A stretch of 64,000 nucleotides of DNA from Mogibacterium sp. (lineage in GTDB: Bacteria; Bacillota; Clostridia; Peptostreptococcales; Anaerovoracaceae), in the NCBI GenBank assembly GCA_017404265.1, contig JAFRCS010000004.1, positions 1 to 64,000 on the forward strand, given 5' to 3'. This document shows positions 27,220 through 35,933 of the stretch, in pieces; the stretch's first letter is position 1; each line of letters opens with the position of its first letter. A program made the position numbers and the translations under genes. The notes under the pieces were generated by a model. It made no database searches. It had not been told where the DNA came from and was given only the letters and a program-made list of their open reading frames with translations.

Positions 27220-27494
27220 GCTTTTTGAAAAATCGTTGAAACAGCTTGTTCACGACCTTCAATAAAAGCAAGATGACGCTTATAAATGACGGTTAAAATG
27301 ACGCTTCGATAATTAATATGTATATGGATGAAGGCGCAAAGTATGCGGTTTCGACAGCATTAGTGCGCTCAGCACCACTGACAGAGGGGTGGTCATAACA
27401 GCCAACCCGTTGGAAACACTGGGTTTGAGAAAACAGTGGCAATAGGATCATCTGGGCCGGAAAACCGTGTCCGAAGGATCTGTCAAGTTGCAAG
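27212..27494 (+). repeat. Island leader copy 2 (upstream of surface gene 2)
   Basis: This occupies most of the 515-nt gap between genes 1 and 2. The TGACG triplet with its flanks and the following GTATATGGATGAAGGCGCAA are almost identical to copy 1. The middle part diverges, and the end TCTGTCAAGTTGCAAG matches copy 1 again. It encodes no protein that I can support. Confidence 0.7.
27274..27319 (+). promoter_or_regulatory. TGACG-repeat promoter P2a
   Basis: TGACG at 27274, 27287 and 27299 (pitch 13 then 12), then 10 nt, then TAATAT at 27314-27319. Confidence 0.55.
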
Positions 27495-27507
27495 CCTGAT
27501 AACAAAA

Positions 27508-27540
27508 TGACGATCAAAATGACGGTTAAAACCGTAAACT
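27508..27540 (+). promoter_or_regulatory. TGACG-repeat promoter P2b
   Basis: TGACG at 27508 and 27520 (pitch 12), then 10 nt, then TAAACT at 27535-27540. It lies about 50 nt before the ATG of gene 2 and so predicts a short ordinary leader. Confidence 0.5.
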
Positions 27541-27592
27541 AAAACTGTAAGAAAAAGCGAGATAAATAATAAAAGTTGGAAGGAGAAATAAA

Positions 27593-29725
27593 ATGAAAAG
27601 CAACAACTTACTTAGAAGAATCGTAGTATTCCTCATGTGCATGGCAATGACACTGTCATATATGCCGGCTTCATTCTACGCATTTGCGCAGGATGGTGAG
27701 GAAGCTGCTGCAGAGCCTGAGAAGCAGGCAGAGCAGATCGTAGAAGAAAAGAAGGAAGATATCAAGGAAACAGCTAAGACAGAAGAAAAGGTCGCAGAGC
27801 CTGAGAGGAAAGAAGAAACCAAGTCAGAAGAGAAGCTTGAGGCCGCTGAGATGCAGCAGCTCGTAAAGGAAGAGTCCGCTGCAGTCAACGAAGCTGAAGC
27901 AGCTAAGGACGAGGCTGAAGAGGAGAAAGCCGTAGAAGAAATTGCAGTAGAACAGGAGCCTGTAAAGCCTGCTGTGACTCTGGCAAAGACTATATATGTT
28001 ACATATCACTTCTATCAGAAGAATGCTGATGGTAACTATGTAGAAGCAAGAAGCATCAAAAGAAGCGTAACATCCGGCAACAGCACTACAAGCATCACTC
28101 TCGCAACAGCAAACACATATGTTAAGAACACAAAGCTGAGCGGAGATGGCAACATGGTTACCGAGTTCGCAAAGACCTGGAAAGATGCAAAGGGAAATGC
28201 TCCGGCATTTCCGCTCACAATGAGCTACGAGGAAGCGGGCGGCATCACAGAAGACGGCAAGAACGTTGATGTAAACCTCTATGCTGAGTATGTATCCCAC
28301 CCGGCTTCGGTAAATCTGACCATCAGATACTCGGACATCATGAGCTCGACTGGCGCAGTTGCAGATAAGGAATCGACTTCATCTGTCGGCTGGGGAAACG
28401 GCTCCACGATTAAACTCAAGAAGCTTGAAAGCAGCACGGGAGTTGTCAAAGGCAATTCGATGTATGCCAACTTCACATACAACGGCAGGCGCTATGTATA
28501 CACCGGCGAGTGGGAAGCAAAAGACAGCAACGGAAACAGCTTCACAGTAGATTCCGCCACAAGTATTTCGATAAAGGCCGCAGCAGGCGGATCCGAAGGG
28601 ACCAATTATAAGCTCGAGAAGGATCTCACATTCACATTCTCACCGATATACGAGATCACAGAACTTCCGGGACTTGATCTGAATTACATAGACAACGTTT
28701 CGACAGGATCCGGATCATGGTCCAACAAGAACGCAAACGGTATCCGTTCCGCATTCACATCGCTCACGCACGAGTTCAGAGATCCGTCGGTAAAATCTCC
28801 GGAACTCTCGAAGCACTACATATTCCTCTACTGGGAAGATGACGATACAGGGGCACAGTACGATGCAGGCGAGAAGGTCACTATCACTGCGGGTGAGGGC
28901 ATAAAAAAAGTAAGCTTCCACGCATGGTGGCAGCCATCGGTCACAGTCAACTACTTCGTAAATGGTGAGCTGGTAGAGTCCAAGGAGAGCTTTGATGAAA
29001 AGATCGCAGCATACGGATTCGAGCCTGAAAAGATTGAAGGCTATGACTTCACAGGATGGTATGCAGGCAGCGAGAAAGATTCTGAAAAAGTAGCTGAGGG
29101 AACGGAATATGAGGCACCTGCCATCACAAGAGATGCTGTAGATCAGAAGGTAATCAACCTTTACGCAGGATTCGCAGAAATCAAGAAGGACGAGCCTGTT
29201 GTTGAGCAGCCGGAAGCCCCTAAGACAACACCTGACAAGGGCAAGAATACTAAGACTGTAGCAAAAGTTGCAGAGGAAACAACTATCGTTGAGGATACTG
29301 TACCTACAACAGCACCTACAGCAGAAATGGTCAACATTGCAGACGACAAGACTCCTCTCGCGGAGGGTACATGGGCACTGGTCAACCTGATCGCAGCTAT
29401 CGTCACAGCACTCGGCGCAGTGATCGCGATCCTTCGCAGAAAAGAAGAGGAAGACGAAGATGATATGTACAGAGCTAAGGATGAGGACGACAACAGAGCT
29501 AAGAAAATGCTCGCGGCCAAAATCACAGGAGCTCTTGCGGGAGTTGCAGCACCGATCACATTCTTCCTGACAGAAGACATGAGCCTGCCGATGGCAATGT
29601 TCGACAAGTGGACAGTACTGATGGTAATCATGCTGGCGGTCCAGATCCTGGCAGCAGCACTCAACAAGAAGGCTTCTGAAATCGAAGAGGACGGCATGGA
29701 GACAGCTGAGGAGGCAGCTAACTAA
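27593..29725 (+). CDS. Surface protein 2 (710 residues), InlB-like with three-helix anchor
   Basis: A secreted and membrane-anchored protein. The signal peptide (to about residue 32, ending AFAQ) has the same YMP-A/S motif as proteins 1 and 3. Residues about 34-128 are very rich in Glu, Lys and Ala (EEKKED, EAEEEKAVEE) and are probably a long helical stalk. Globular beta-rich segments follow (YVTYHFYQKNADGNY; NLTIRYSD), with an InlB-type repeat near 455-525 (VTVNYFVNGELVESKE...GYDFTGWYAG). The anchor starts at LAEGTWALVNL (about 587). It has a DE-rich loop, a second helix ending FFLTEDMSLPM, a third helix, and the tail METAEEAAN. AAGGAG precedes ATG 27593. It is the shortest of the four and lacks an MBG array. 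Confidence 0.83.
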   Translation: MKSNNLLRRIVVFLMCMAMTLSYMPASFYAFAQDGEEAAAEPEKQAEQIVEEKKEDIKETAKTEEKVAEPERKEETKSEEKLEAAEMQQLVKEESAAVNEAEAAKDEAEEEKAVEEIAVEQEPVKPAVTLAKTIYVTYHFYQKNADGNYVEARSIKRSVTSGNSTTSITLATANTYVKNTKLSGDGNMVTEFAKTWKDAKGNAPAFPLTMSYEEAGGITEDGKNVDVNLYAEYVSHPASVNLTIRYSDIMSSTGAVADKESTSSVGWGNGSTIKLKKLESSTGVVKGNSMYANFTYNGRRYVYTGEWEAKDSNGNSFTVDSATSISIKAAAGGSEGTNYKLEKDLTFTFSPIYEITELPGLDLNYIDNVSTGSGSWSNKNANGIRSAFTSLTHEFRDPSVKSPELSKHYIFLYWEDDDTGAQYDAGEKVTITAGEGIKKVSFHAWWQPSVTVNYFVNGELVESKESFDEKIAAYGFEPEKIEGYDFTGWYAGSEKDSEKVAEGTEYEAPAITRDAVDQKVINLYAGFAEIKKDEPVVEQPEAPKTTPDKGKNTKTVAKVAEETTIVEDTVPTTAPTAEMVNIADDKTPLAEGTWALVNLIAAIVTALGAVIAILRRKEEEDEDDMYRAKDEDDNRAKKMLAAKITGALAGVAAPITFFLTEDMSLPMAMFDKWTVLMVIMLAVQILAAALNKKASEIEEDGMETAEEAAN

Positions 29726-29746
29726 GAATAGGGCACAGTAACACTC

Positions 29747-29776
29747 AGTGAGGCGGCTGAAAAGCCGCCTCACTTT
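29747..29776 (+). terminator. Terminator of surface gene 2
   Basis: A perfect 12-bp stem (AGTGAGGCGGCT with AGCCGCCTCACT) closed by a GAAA tetraloop, followed by TTTTGCTTTTTG. Confidence 0.9.
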
Positions 29777-29832
29777 TGCTTTTTGATAAACATGCTGGAA
29801 ACCCTGGGTTTTGACATTAAGTCAAAGCACAA

Positions 29833-29878
29833 TGACGCTTTAATATGACGGATAAAATGACGCCATGTAATGTAATGT
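29833..29878 (+). promoter_or_regulatory. TGACG-repeat promoter P3a
   Basis: TGACG at 29833, 29846 and 29858 (pitch 13 then 12), then 10 nt, then TAATGT at 29873-29878. It has the weakest -10 match of the triplet sites. Confidence 0.45.
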
Positions 29879-29980
29879 GTATATGTGAGAAGAGGCGGAG
29901 CCATTGGCTTCAGCAGGTTTGTCATACACATTTTTAAAACGTTGAAAAAGCTCAAAAAAACCAAAAAGCCTTGAAAATAC

Positions 29981-30013
29981 TGACGGAACTAATGACGCTT
30001 TTGGTGATAGTAT
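29981..30013 (+). promoter_or_regulatory. TGACG-repeat promoter P3b
   Basis: TGACG at 29981 and 29993 (pitch 12), then 10 nt, then TAGTAT at 30008-30013 with TG upstream. It is nearly identical to P1b. Confidence 0.6.
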
Positions 30014-30166
30014 TTGGTAAATTAAAGGAGTATGGGAAAGACTTTGTCAAGTCACCGGACCAACACATTGTTGACGAACAAAATGACGCTTTCTACACAA
30101 AACTCATACATTATTGAAGAAAATAAAGAAATATTAAGAAAAGGCGAGCATTTTGTGTAGGTTGTG

Positions 30167-30175
30167 TGATAGAAT
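30167..30175 (+). promoter_or_regulatory. Extended -10 promoter near surface gene 3
   Basis: TG-A-TAGAAT lies about 100 nt before the ATG at 30274. Confidence 0.45.
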
Positions 30176-30273
30176 TTTATACCAAGTAAAATTGCACTAT
30201 TGCAGTTAACAATGCTAACTTTTTAACTCAATATAACAATAATTTACTATATCAAGTGAAGGAGAAGGGCAAT

Positions 30274-33200
30274 ATGAAAAGCAACAAATCTATTAAACGA
30301 TTCCTGGCTTTTCTTCTGTGCGCGGCAATGATCATCACTTATATGCCATCGCCTAGAATGGCATTTGCTGATGAAAGTAGTGATGATGTTGCGGTTGTAC
30401 AGGAAGAACCTGCACCGGCACCTGCACCCGAAAAGGTCTCGGAGCCTGCACCAGCACCGGAACCTGCTCCAGCAGCAGAGGAGCCGGCAACAGACGCTGA
30501 GACAACAGCAGAACTGGAAGCCCCGGAAGCAACGGAGCCGGCCTCGGCGGAAGAGTCGGAAGATCCGGTAGCTGAGGAGCCTGCAGCGGTCGAAGGGCCG
30601 GAAGAAAGCCTCAAAGATGAGGCTGAGGAAGAGACAAAGTATCCTGCTAAAAGCTTTTCGGGCAGCGCAGGTGGTGTTTCGGTGTCCGTAGACGCACCTG
30701 AAGGCGCACTTCCTGAAGGCACAAAGATGTCCGTAAAGGCCGTCAGTGCAGATGAAGTCAAGGACGCGGTCGAAGAGGCGATCGGCGGAGAGGCTGCAAA
30801 GATCAAGGCTGTAGACATCAGTTTCAGCTATGAGGGCAAAGAGATCGAGCCTAAGAAGGCTGTGTCTGTTCACATGAATGCGAGCGGCATGGACAATCAG
30901 GCAAATCAGAGTGTAGTCCACATTGCTGATAACGGTGACGCGTCTGTAGTTACCCAGAACGTCAACAACGGAGAGGCTACATTCAAATCGGATGAGTTCT
31001 CGGTCTATATCGTTGTTGAAGAGGAAGACCCAAGCGCTGACATCAATGCGGTAGCAACTTACGAGTTCTATGTCGGTGACGAGCTGAAGGGAACCCAGAA
31101 CATAAAGTCTGGTGATACTCTTCTTGATCCTGGAACACTCGGTGCCGGAGACGGAGCAGCTTCGACTTTCAAGGGCTGGTATGTCGCTGAAGATCAGACG
31201 ATATCAGGCGAAACACCGGGAGAGAAGCTGACATTCGGAGTGAAGAGCACGGTTCCAAAGACTGAGACCATCAAGGTTGTAGCCAAGATCGAAACAACTT
31301 ACTACGTCACATTCCTCGGCGAGAAGCTGAATGATGAGCGCGGTATCGTTGCTGTAGATACAGTTACCGTTGACGGCCCTCCGGGAACAGAAGGAACTCT
31401 GGACATTTCTTCCAGGACCGTTATCCCAAAGGCTGACACAAGCGCTTTCGAGGGATGGTCGGAAACAGATGGCGGCGAACTGATCACCGAAACAACGATC
31501 ACGGTTACAGAAAACAAGAAACTGTACGCGAGTGTAGTTGATGCTCACTGGATCCATTTCGATGAAAACATTGATTGGGAGACATCTGACAGCGACGCTA
31601 CATATACAGGTCCTGTATTCGTAAAAAATAATGACGACCTGTCCACAAAGAAACCGGCAGATCCGACGAGACCTGGATACAGCTTCGGCGGCTGGTACAA
31701 AGACGAGGATTGCACGGAAGCGTTCGCATGGTCCGGAACAGGCCTCGAGAAAGATATCACGCTGTACGCGAAGTGGGTCCCTGGCGAGGCAAAATACACA
31801 GTTATCATCTGGAAGCAGAAAGTAACTGACGCTAAGGACGCAGCTGATAGCGCAAAGACATACGACTTTGAAACAAGTGAGCAGCTGACCGGCACCACCG
31901 GTGAGAAACTGAGCGCGGATGCCTTTACGTCGTATACGACTTACAATTTCACGGGTTTCCATTACGGCAACAGGATCGTGATCGAACCTGAGACTGTAAG
32001 GGCTGACGGAACAACAGTTGTAAACGTGTACTATGACAGGAATCTGCTTACCATCAGATTTGTTGACGGAACGCATACAGTATATGAAGAGACGACATCA
32101 GACTCTGGGCAGCAGTATGGCCTTGTAGATGGCGAGTATATTTCCCTGAGCCGTGAAAATGAGGGATCTTATTGGAACCCTGATTATCACTATTATTATC
32201 AGGCACCGAATGCATACTCCGGGACTACCTACAGACAGGCTTCCGGTACTACAGGTACACAGTATGGCTTTGTCGACGGGCAGATGGTTCAGTTGACTTA
32301 CCGTAACGGCGCGTGGCGTTATGGCAATCAGCGTTATTACGGTACTCGTTATTTCGAGGGCGCCCAGGGCAACTCCGGATACGGTGTCGTTAACGGAGCA
32401 GTCGTAGGAATAAGCCACAATGATGAAGGCTGGTTCTACACTACAAACAAGGAATATACCGGAACAAGATACGTAGCAGAGCAGGAGCCTGATGTTGCTG
32501 AATACACCGGTCTTTATGGTTCGACTCTCGAGTCGAATGGTTATGAATGGCCGAGTGACAGAGCGTGGTATCAGAACCCGAACGCCGGAGGTACACATCT
32601 TACGTTCCTCGATGCGTTCAAATTTGAGGGACTGAGTGGTGTATCTGAGGGCAATACAGTCCTTACACAGTATGGCGCGAACCCTTCAGGCAGCAATACG
32701 ATCAGATTCTACAAGCAGAATATCGACGGAAGCTGGCCGAGCACTCCTACTAATACTGTAACGACGACAGCCGGCGGTACATTTACGATCACCGAGAAGT
32801 ACGAAGGCTTCAAAGCTGTTTCGTACAGCAACGGAACCGGTTGGACCAATACACAGGCAGGATCACGTGTAAACTCGACCAACTTGAGCATCAGGTTCGA
32901 GAGGCAGAAGTATACTCTGACATTCGTTTCTGAAGGAGAGACGGTCGGCACAAAGACCAATATCCCGTATGAGGATGTTCTGGAAGGATACAAGATCGCT
33001 GATCCTACTAAAGAGCACTACAATTTCGTAGGCTGGTGCGAGGATCCTGAGGGAGTAGCTCCGTTTGACTGGAGCTCAAAGATGCCTGCCGCTAACAAGG
33101 TGGTATATGCTAAGTGGGAACCTAAGCAGTACCATGTAAGCCTTGATCCGAACGGCGGTACTCTCAGCGGTACACAGGATGCAGAGTTCAATGTTCCTCT

Positions 33201-35817
33201 GGATACAGTACTCGACAAAGCTTCCCTGTTCCAGAATGTCAGCTACGATAACAAGCATGAGCTTGTAGGTTGGTTCTATAAGAACGAAGACGGCTCGGCA
33301 GGAAACGTATATGACTTCGGAAAGATCGAGGCAGATGTCAGTCTGATCGCTAAGTGGCGTATGCCTGGACAGGTCAGCATCATCTACGATGCGGGCGAAG
33401 GCGGAACGCTCGATGAACAGCCTGACAACTATAAGTATGCTACAGATTCAGCTGTAGTACTCGCGGCGCCTCCAACGGTCAACGAAGGATTCATCTTTGT
33501 CGGATGGAAGCTTGAAGACAGTGAGGGAACACTTCTCGACACAGTATACTATCCTGGCAATACGTTCGACATAACGGAAGACCTCATCCAGAACTATGTT
33601 GAGGCTACCAAGACCGGAGAAATACATGTCGTAGCAGTCTACAACAAGACTAATGAAGGCCCGTTCGAGAAGACTTATATCCGCTGGTTCAAGAACGATG
33701 GCAGCGAGTGCTTCCATACCGATACTCTTGAAGTCCCAACGGGTGATGTTGAGGATAGCACGCTGCTGGTCAACGAACCGGTTCCTATCCAGGCAGCTCC
33801 TGAGCGCGAAGGATACGAATTCCTCGGCTGGGCAAAGGTAGAGGAGTCTGATGACCTCGCACTCGAGCAGGATCTCGATGAGGATGACATTCTCATCTAC
33901 TACAAGGACGGCACATTCTACTCAGATGAAGCCTGCACAAAGGAAGCAACCGAAGTAGCTGCGGACAACGACAGAAAGTATGAAGCGATGTTCGCGGTAT
34001 GGTGCAAGCTTGACGAACTGAACTACGACGCCAACGGCGGAACAGGAGATCCGATGGATCCTACATCCGGAAAGACCGGACAGGATGTCGAGGTCAGCGC
34101 CAACGAGTACGAAAAAGAAGGATATACCTTCGTTGAATGGAACACCGCTATTGATGGATCAGGAACATCATATGATCCGGGTGACGACTACACACTGACA
34201 GATGGTGATGATATCCTGTACGCACAGTGGACAGCCAACAAGCACACTGTAACATACGTCTATGACGGAGATGTTCCGAGCGGAGTTAACCCTCCTGAAG
34301 CGAAGACGGATGTTGAGTACGGTGAGACAGTAGAGGCGGCGCCTACACCTGAGGCAGTTGAAGGCTACACATTCGAAGGATGGGACGAGCCTGAATCGTT
34401 CAGCATGCCTGACGAGGACGTCACGATCACAGGTACATGGTCGCTCAACAAGCACACTGTAACATACGTCTATGAAGGAGACGTTCCGAGCGGAGTTAAC
34501 CCTCCTGAAGCGAAGACGGATGTTGAGTACGGTGAGACAGTAGAGGCTGCACCGACACCTGCGGCAGTTGAAGGCTACACATTCGATGGTTGGGACAATG
34601 CTGTATCGTTCAGCATGCCTGATGAAGATGTGACGATCACAGGTACATGGTCTGCCAACAAGCACACTGTAACATACGTCTATGAAGGAGACGTTCCGAG
34701 CGGAGTTAACCCTCCTGCAGAGAAGACGGATGTTAAGTACGGCTCAACAGTAGAAGCAGCGCCTACACCTGAGGCAGTCACAGGCTACACATTTGAAGGC
34801 TGGGACAATGCCGAGTCGTTCGAGATGCCTGACGAGGACGTCATAATCACAGGTACATGGACAGCCAACAAGCACAAAGTAACATACGTCTATGAAGGAG
34901 ATGTTCCGAGCGGAGCGACCCCTCCTGCAGAGAAGACGGATGTTAAGTACGGCTCAACAGTAGAAGCAGCGCCTACACCTGAGGCAGTTGAAGGCTACAC
35001 ATTCGAAGGCTGGGACAAGCCTGAATCATTCAGCATGCCTGACGAAGACGTTACGATCACAGGTACATGGTCCAAAGATAAGCCGGTCGAGTACACTGTT
35101 ACATACAGATACATAGGCAATATTCCGGCCAACGCGCCGGCAGTTCCTGCACCTGCAAGCTATACGACAGGTGCAAACGTAACTGTTGCCAGCGCACCTA
35201 CAATGACCGGCTACACCTTCAGTGGCTGGAGCAGAACGGGATCATTTGAAATGCCGGATGCGGATGTCGAGATTACAGGAAGCTGGACTCAGAATGAGCC
35301 GACTCCTACACCAACACCGACTCCTACACCGACACCTGGTGGTCCTGCTGTAACACCTGCTGGACCGGTAACACCTGCAGTTGTTCCTGATGCACCTGTT
35401 CCTGCTGCTGAGCCTGAGACAATCATCCCTGATGAGCCTACACCTATGGCTGAAGGCACATGGGCGCTGATCAACCTGATCTCGGCAATCGTTACAGCAC
35501 TCGGCGCAGTCATCGCACTCTTCCGCAAGAAAGAGGATGAAGACGAGGACGAGGACAACATGTATAAGGAAGAGGATGAAGACGATAACAGGGGCAAGAA
35601 GATGCTCGCTGCTAAGATCGCCGGAGCACTCGCAGGAGTTGCTGCACCGATCACATTCTTCCTCACTGAGGACATGAGCCTGCCGATGGCAATGATCGAC
35701 AAGTGGACAGTACTGATGGTAGCAATGCTGGCAGTACAGATTGTCGCAGCAGTCTTCAACAAGAAGGCAGCTGAAGCTGAAGACGATCAGGAAACAGCTG
35801 AGGAAGCAGCTAACTAA
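30274..35817 (+). CDS. Surface protein 3 (1847 residues), InlB-repeat adhesin-like
   Basis: A secreted, membrane-anchored protein. ATG 30274 is preferred (AAGGAGAAGGG upstream); a GTG at 30256 is in frame but overlaps that site. The signal peptide again contains TYMPS. A Pro/Ala/Glu-rich linker (about 45-125) leads to a domain beginning FSGSAGGVSVSVDAPEGALP (about 127-255) that looks ZU5-like. InlB-like beta-grasp repeats follow (GYSFGGWYKDEDCTEAF; NFVGWCEDPEG). They are interrupted by three tyrosine-rich repeats (YGLVDG, YGFVDG, YGVVNG; about 615-740). Residues 1322-1601 are four 70-residue repeats, with a divergent fifth. A Thr-Pro linker precedes the three-helix anchor, which is almost identical to that of protein 1. 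No LPXTG. Confidence 0.83.
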   Translation: MKSNKSIKRFLAFLLCAAMIITYMPSPRMAFADESSDDVAVVQEEPAPAPAPEKVSEPAPAPEPAPAAEEPATDAETTAELEAPEATEPASAEESEDPVAEEPAAVEGPEESLKDEAEEETKYPAKSFSGSAGGVSVSVDAPEGALPEGTKMSVKAVSADEVKDAVEEAIGGEAAKIKAVDISFSYEGKEIEPKKAVSVHMNASGMDNQANQSVVHIADNGDASVVTQNVNNGEATFKSDEFSVYIVVEEEDPSADINAVATYEFYVGDELKGTQNIKSGDTLLDPGTLGAGDGAASTFKGWYVAEDQTISGETPGEKLTFGVKSTVPKTETIKVVAKIETTYYVTFLGEKLNDERGIVAVDTVTVDGPPGTEGTLDISSRTVIPKADTSAFEGWSETDGGELITETTITVTENKKLYASVVDAHWIHFDENIDWETSDSDATYTGPVFVKNNDDLSTKKPADPTRPGYSFGGWYKDEDCTEAFAWSGTGLEKDITLYAKWVPGEAKYTVIIWKQKVTDAKDAADSAKTYDFETSEQLTGTTGEKLSADAFTSYTTYNFTGFHYGNRIVIEPETVRADGTTVVNVYYDRNLLTIRFVDGTHTVYEETTSDSGQQYGLVDGEYISLSRENEGSYWNPDYHYYYQAPNAYSGTTYRQASGTTGTQYGFVDGQMVQLTYRNGAWRYGNQRYYGTRYFEGAQGNSGYGVVNGAVVGISHNDEGWFYTTNKEYTGTRYVAEQEPDVAEYTGLYGSTLESNGYEWPSDRAWYQNPNAGGTHLTFLDAFKFEGLSGVSEGNTVLTQYGANPSGSNTIRFYKQNIDGSWPSTPTNTVTTTAGGTFTITEKYEGFKAVSYSNGTGWTNTQAGSRVNSTNLSIRFERQKYTLTFVSEGETVGTKTNIPYEDVLEGYKIADPTKEHYNFVGWCEDPEGVAPFDWSSKMPAANKVVYAKWEPKQYHVSLDPNGGTLSGTQDAEFNVPLDTVLDKASLFQNVSYDNKHELVGWFYKNEDGSAGNVYDFGKIEADVSLIAKWRMPGQVSIIYDAGEGGTLDEQPDNYKYATDSAVVLAAPPTVNEGFIFVGWKLEDSEGTLLDTVYYPGNTFDITEDLIQNYVEATKTGEIHVVAVYNKTNEGPFEKTYIRWFKNDGSECFHTDTLEVPTGDVEDSTLLVNEPVPIQAAPEREGYEFLGWAKVEESDDLALEQDLDEDDILIYYKDGTFYSDEACTKEATEVAADNDRKYEAMFAVWCKLDELNYDANGGTGDPMDPTSGKTGQDVEVSANEYEKEGYTFVEWNTAIDGSGTSYDPGDDYTLTDGDDILYAQWTANKHTVTYVYDGDVPSGVNPPEAKTDVEYGETVEAAPTPEAVEGYTFEGWDEPESFSMPDEDVTITGTWSLNKHTVTYVYEGDVPSGVNPPEAKTDVEYGETVEAAPTPAAVEGYTFDGWDNAVSFSMPDEDVTITGTWSANKHTVTYVYEGDVPSGVNPPAEKTDVKYGSTVEAAPTPEAVTGYTFEGWDNAESFEMPDEDVIITGTWTANKHKVTYVYEGDVPSGATPPAEKTDVKYGSTVEAAPTPEAVEGYTFEGWDKPESFSMPDEDVTITGTWSKDKPVEYTVTYRYIGNIPANAPAVPAPASYTTGANVTVASAPTMTGYTFSGWSRTGSFEMPDADVEITGSWTQNEPTPTPTPTPTPTPGGPAVTPAGPVTPAVVPDAPVPAAEPETIIPDEPTPMAEGTWALINLISAIVTALGAVIALFRKKEDEDEDEDNMYKEEDEDDNRGKKMLAAKIAGALAGVAAPITFFLTEDMSLPMAMIDKWTVLMVAMLAVQIVAAVFNKKAAEAEDDQETAEEAAN
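32116..32490 (+). repeat. Three tyrosine-rich repeats in surface gene 3
   Basis: Units begin at about 32116, 32263 and 32380 with Y-G-(L/F/V)-V-(D/N)-G. Each has a polar middle with W-Y and ends in Y-x-G-T-x-Y. Unit length varies (about 49, 39 and 37 residues). Confidence 0.7.
34237..35076 (+). repeat. Four tandem 210-nt (70-aa) repeats in surface gene 3
   Basis: Units begin at 34237, 34447, 34657 and 34867 with NKHTVTYVY or NKHKVTYVY. Each contains GDVPSG, GYTF(E/D)GWD and MPDEDV(T/I)ITGTW. Copies are highly similar at the DNA level. A fifth, diverged unit (YTVTYRYIGNIP...GYTFSGWS) follows. Confidence 0.92.
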
Positions 35818-35853
35818 AACATGTAAGGCATAACGCCTGACTAAAACAAAAAG

Positions 35854-35884
35854 ACAAGAGACAGCGTAATTCGCTGTCTCTTGT
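35854..35884 (+). terminator. Terminator of surface gene 3
   Basis: A perfect 13-bp stem (ACAAGAGACAGCG with CGCTGTCTCTTGT, loop TAATT) is followed by a weak T-tract, TTCGTT. Confidence 0.75.
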
Positions 35885-35933
35885 TTCGTTAAAAAACATT
35901 TTAAAAAGGGCCGTAATCGACTAATATATATAT

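Larger units (their letters stand above)
29770..30055 (+). repeat. Island leader copy 3 (upstream of surface gene 3)
   Basis: This lies in the 548-nt gap before gene 3. It shares the TGACG triplet with copies 1 and 2. With copy 1 it also shares a nearly identical 3' half: CTTGAAAATACTGACGGAA, then ATGACGCTTTTGGTGATAG, then a TATGGG segment and TTTGTCAAGT. After it, 30056-30273 holds a further TGACG pair (30072, 30084) without a matching -10, then AT-rich sequence and the extended -10 of gene 3. Confidence 0.7.

Noticed and set aside
27341..27360. GGTTTCGACAG, resembling the start of a tmRNA
   Set aside because: No matching acceptor end (TTCAATTCCCC...CCA type) or tag-encoding frame follows, and the homologous leaders lack the motif.
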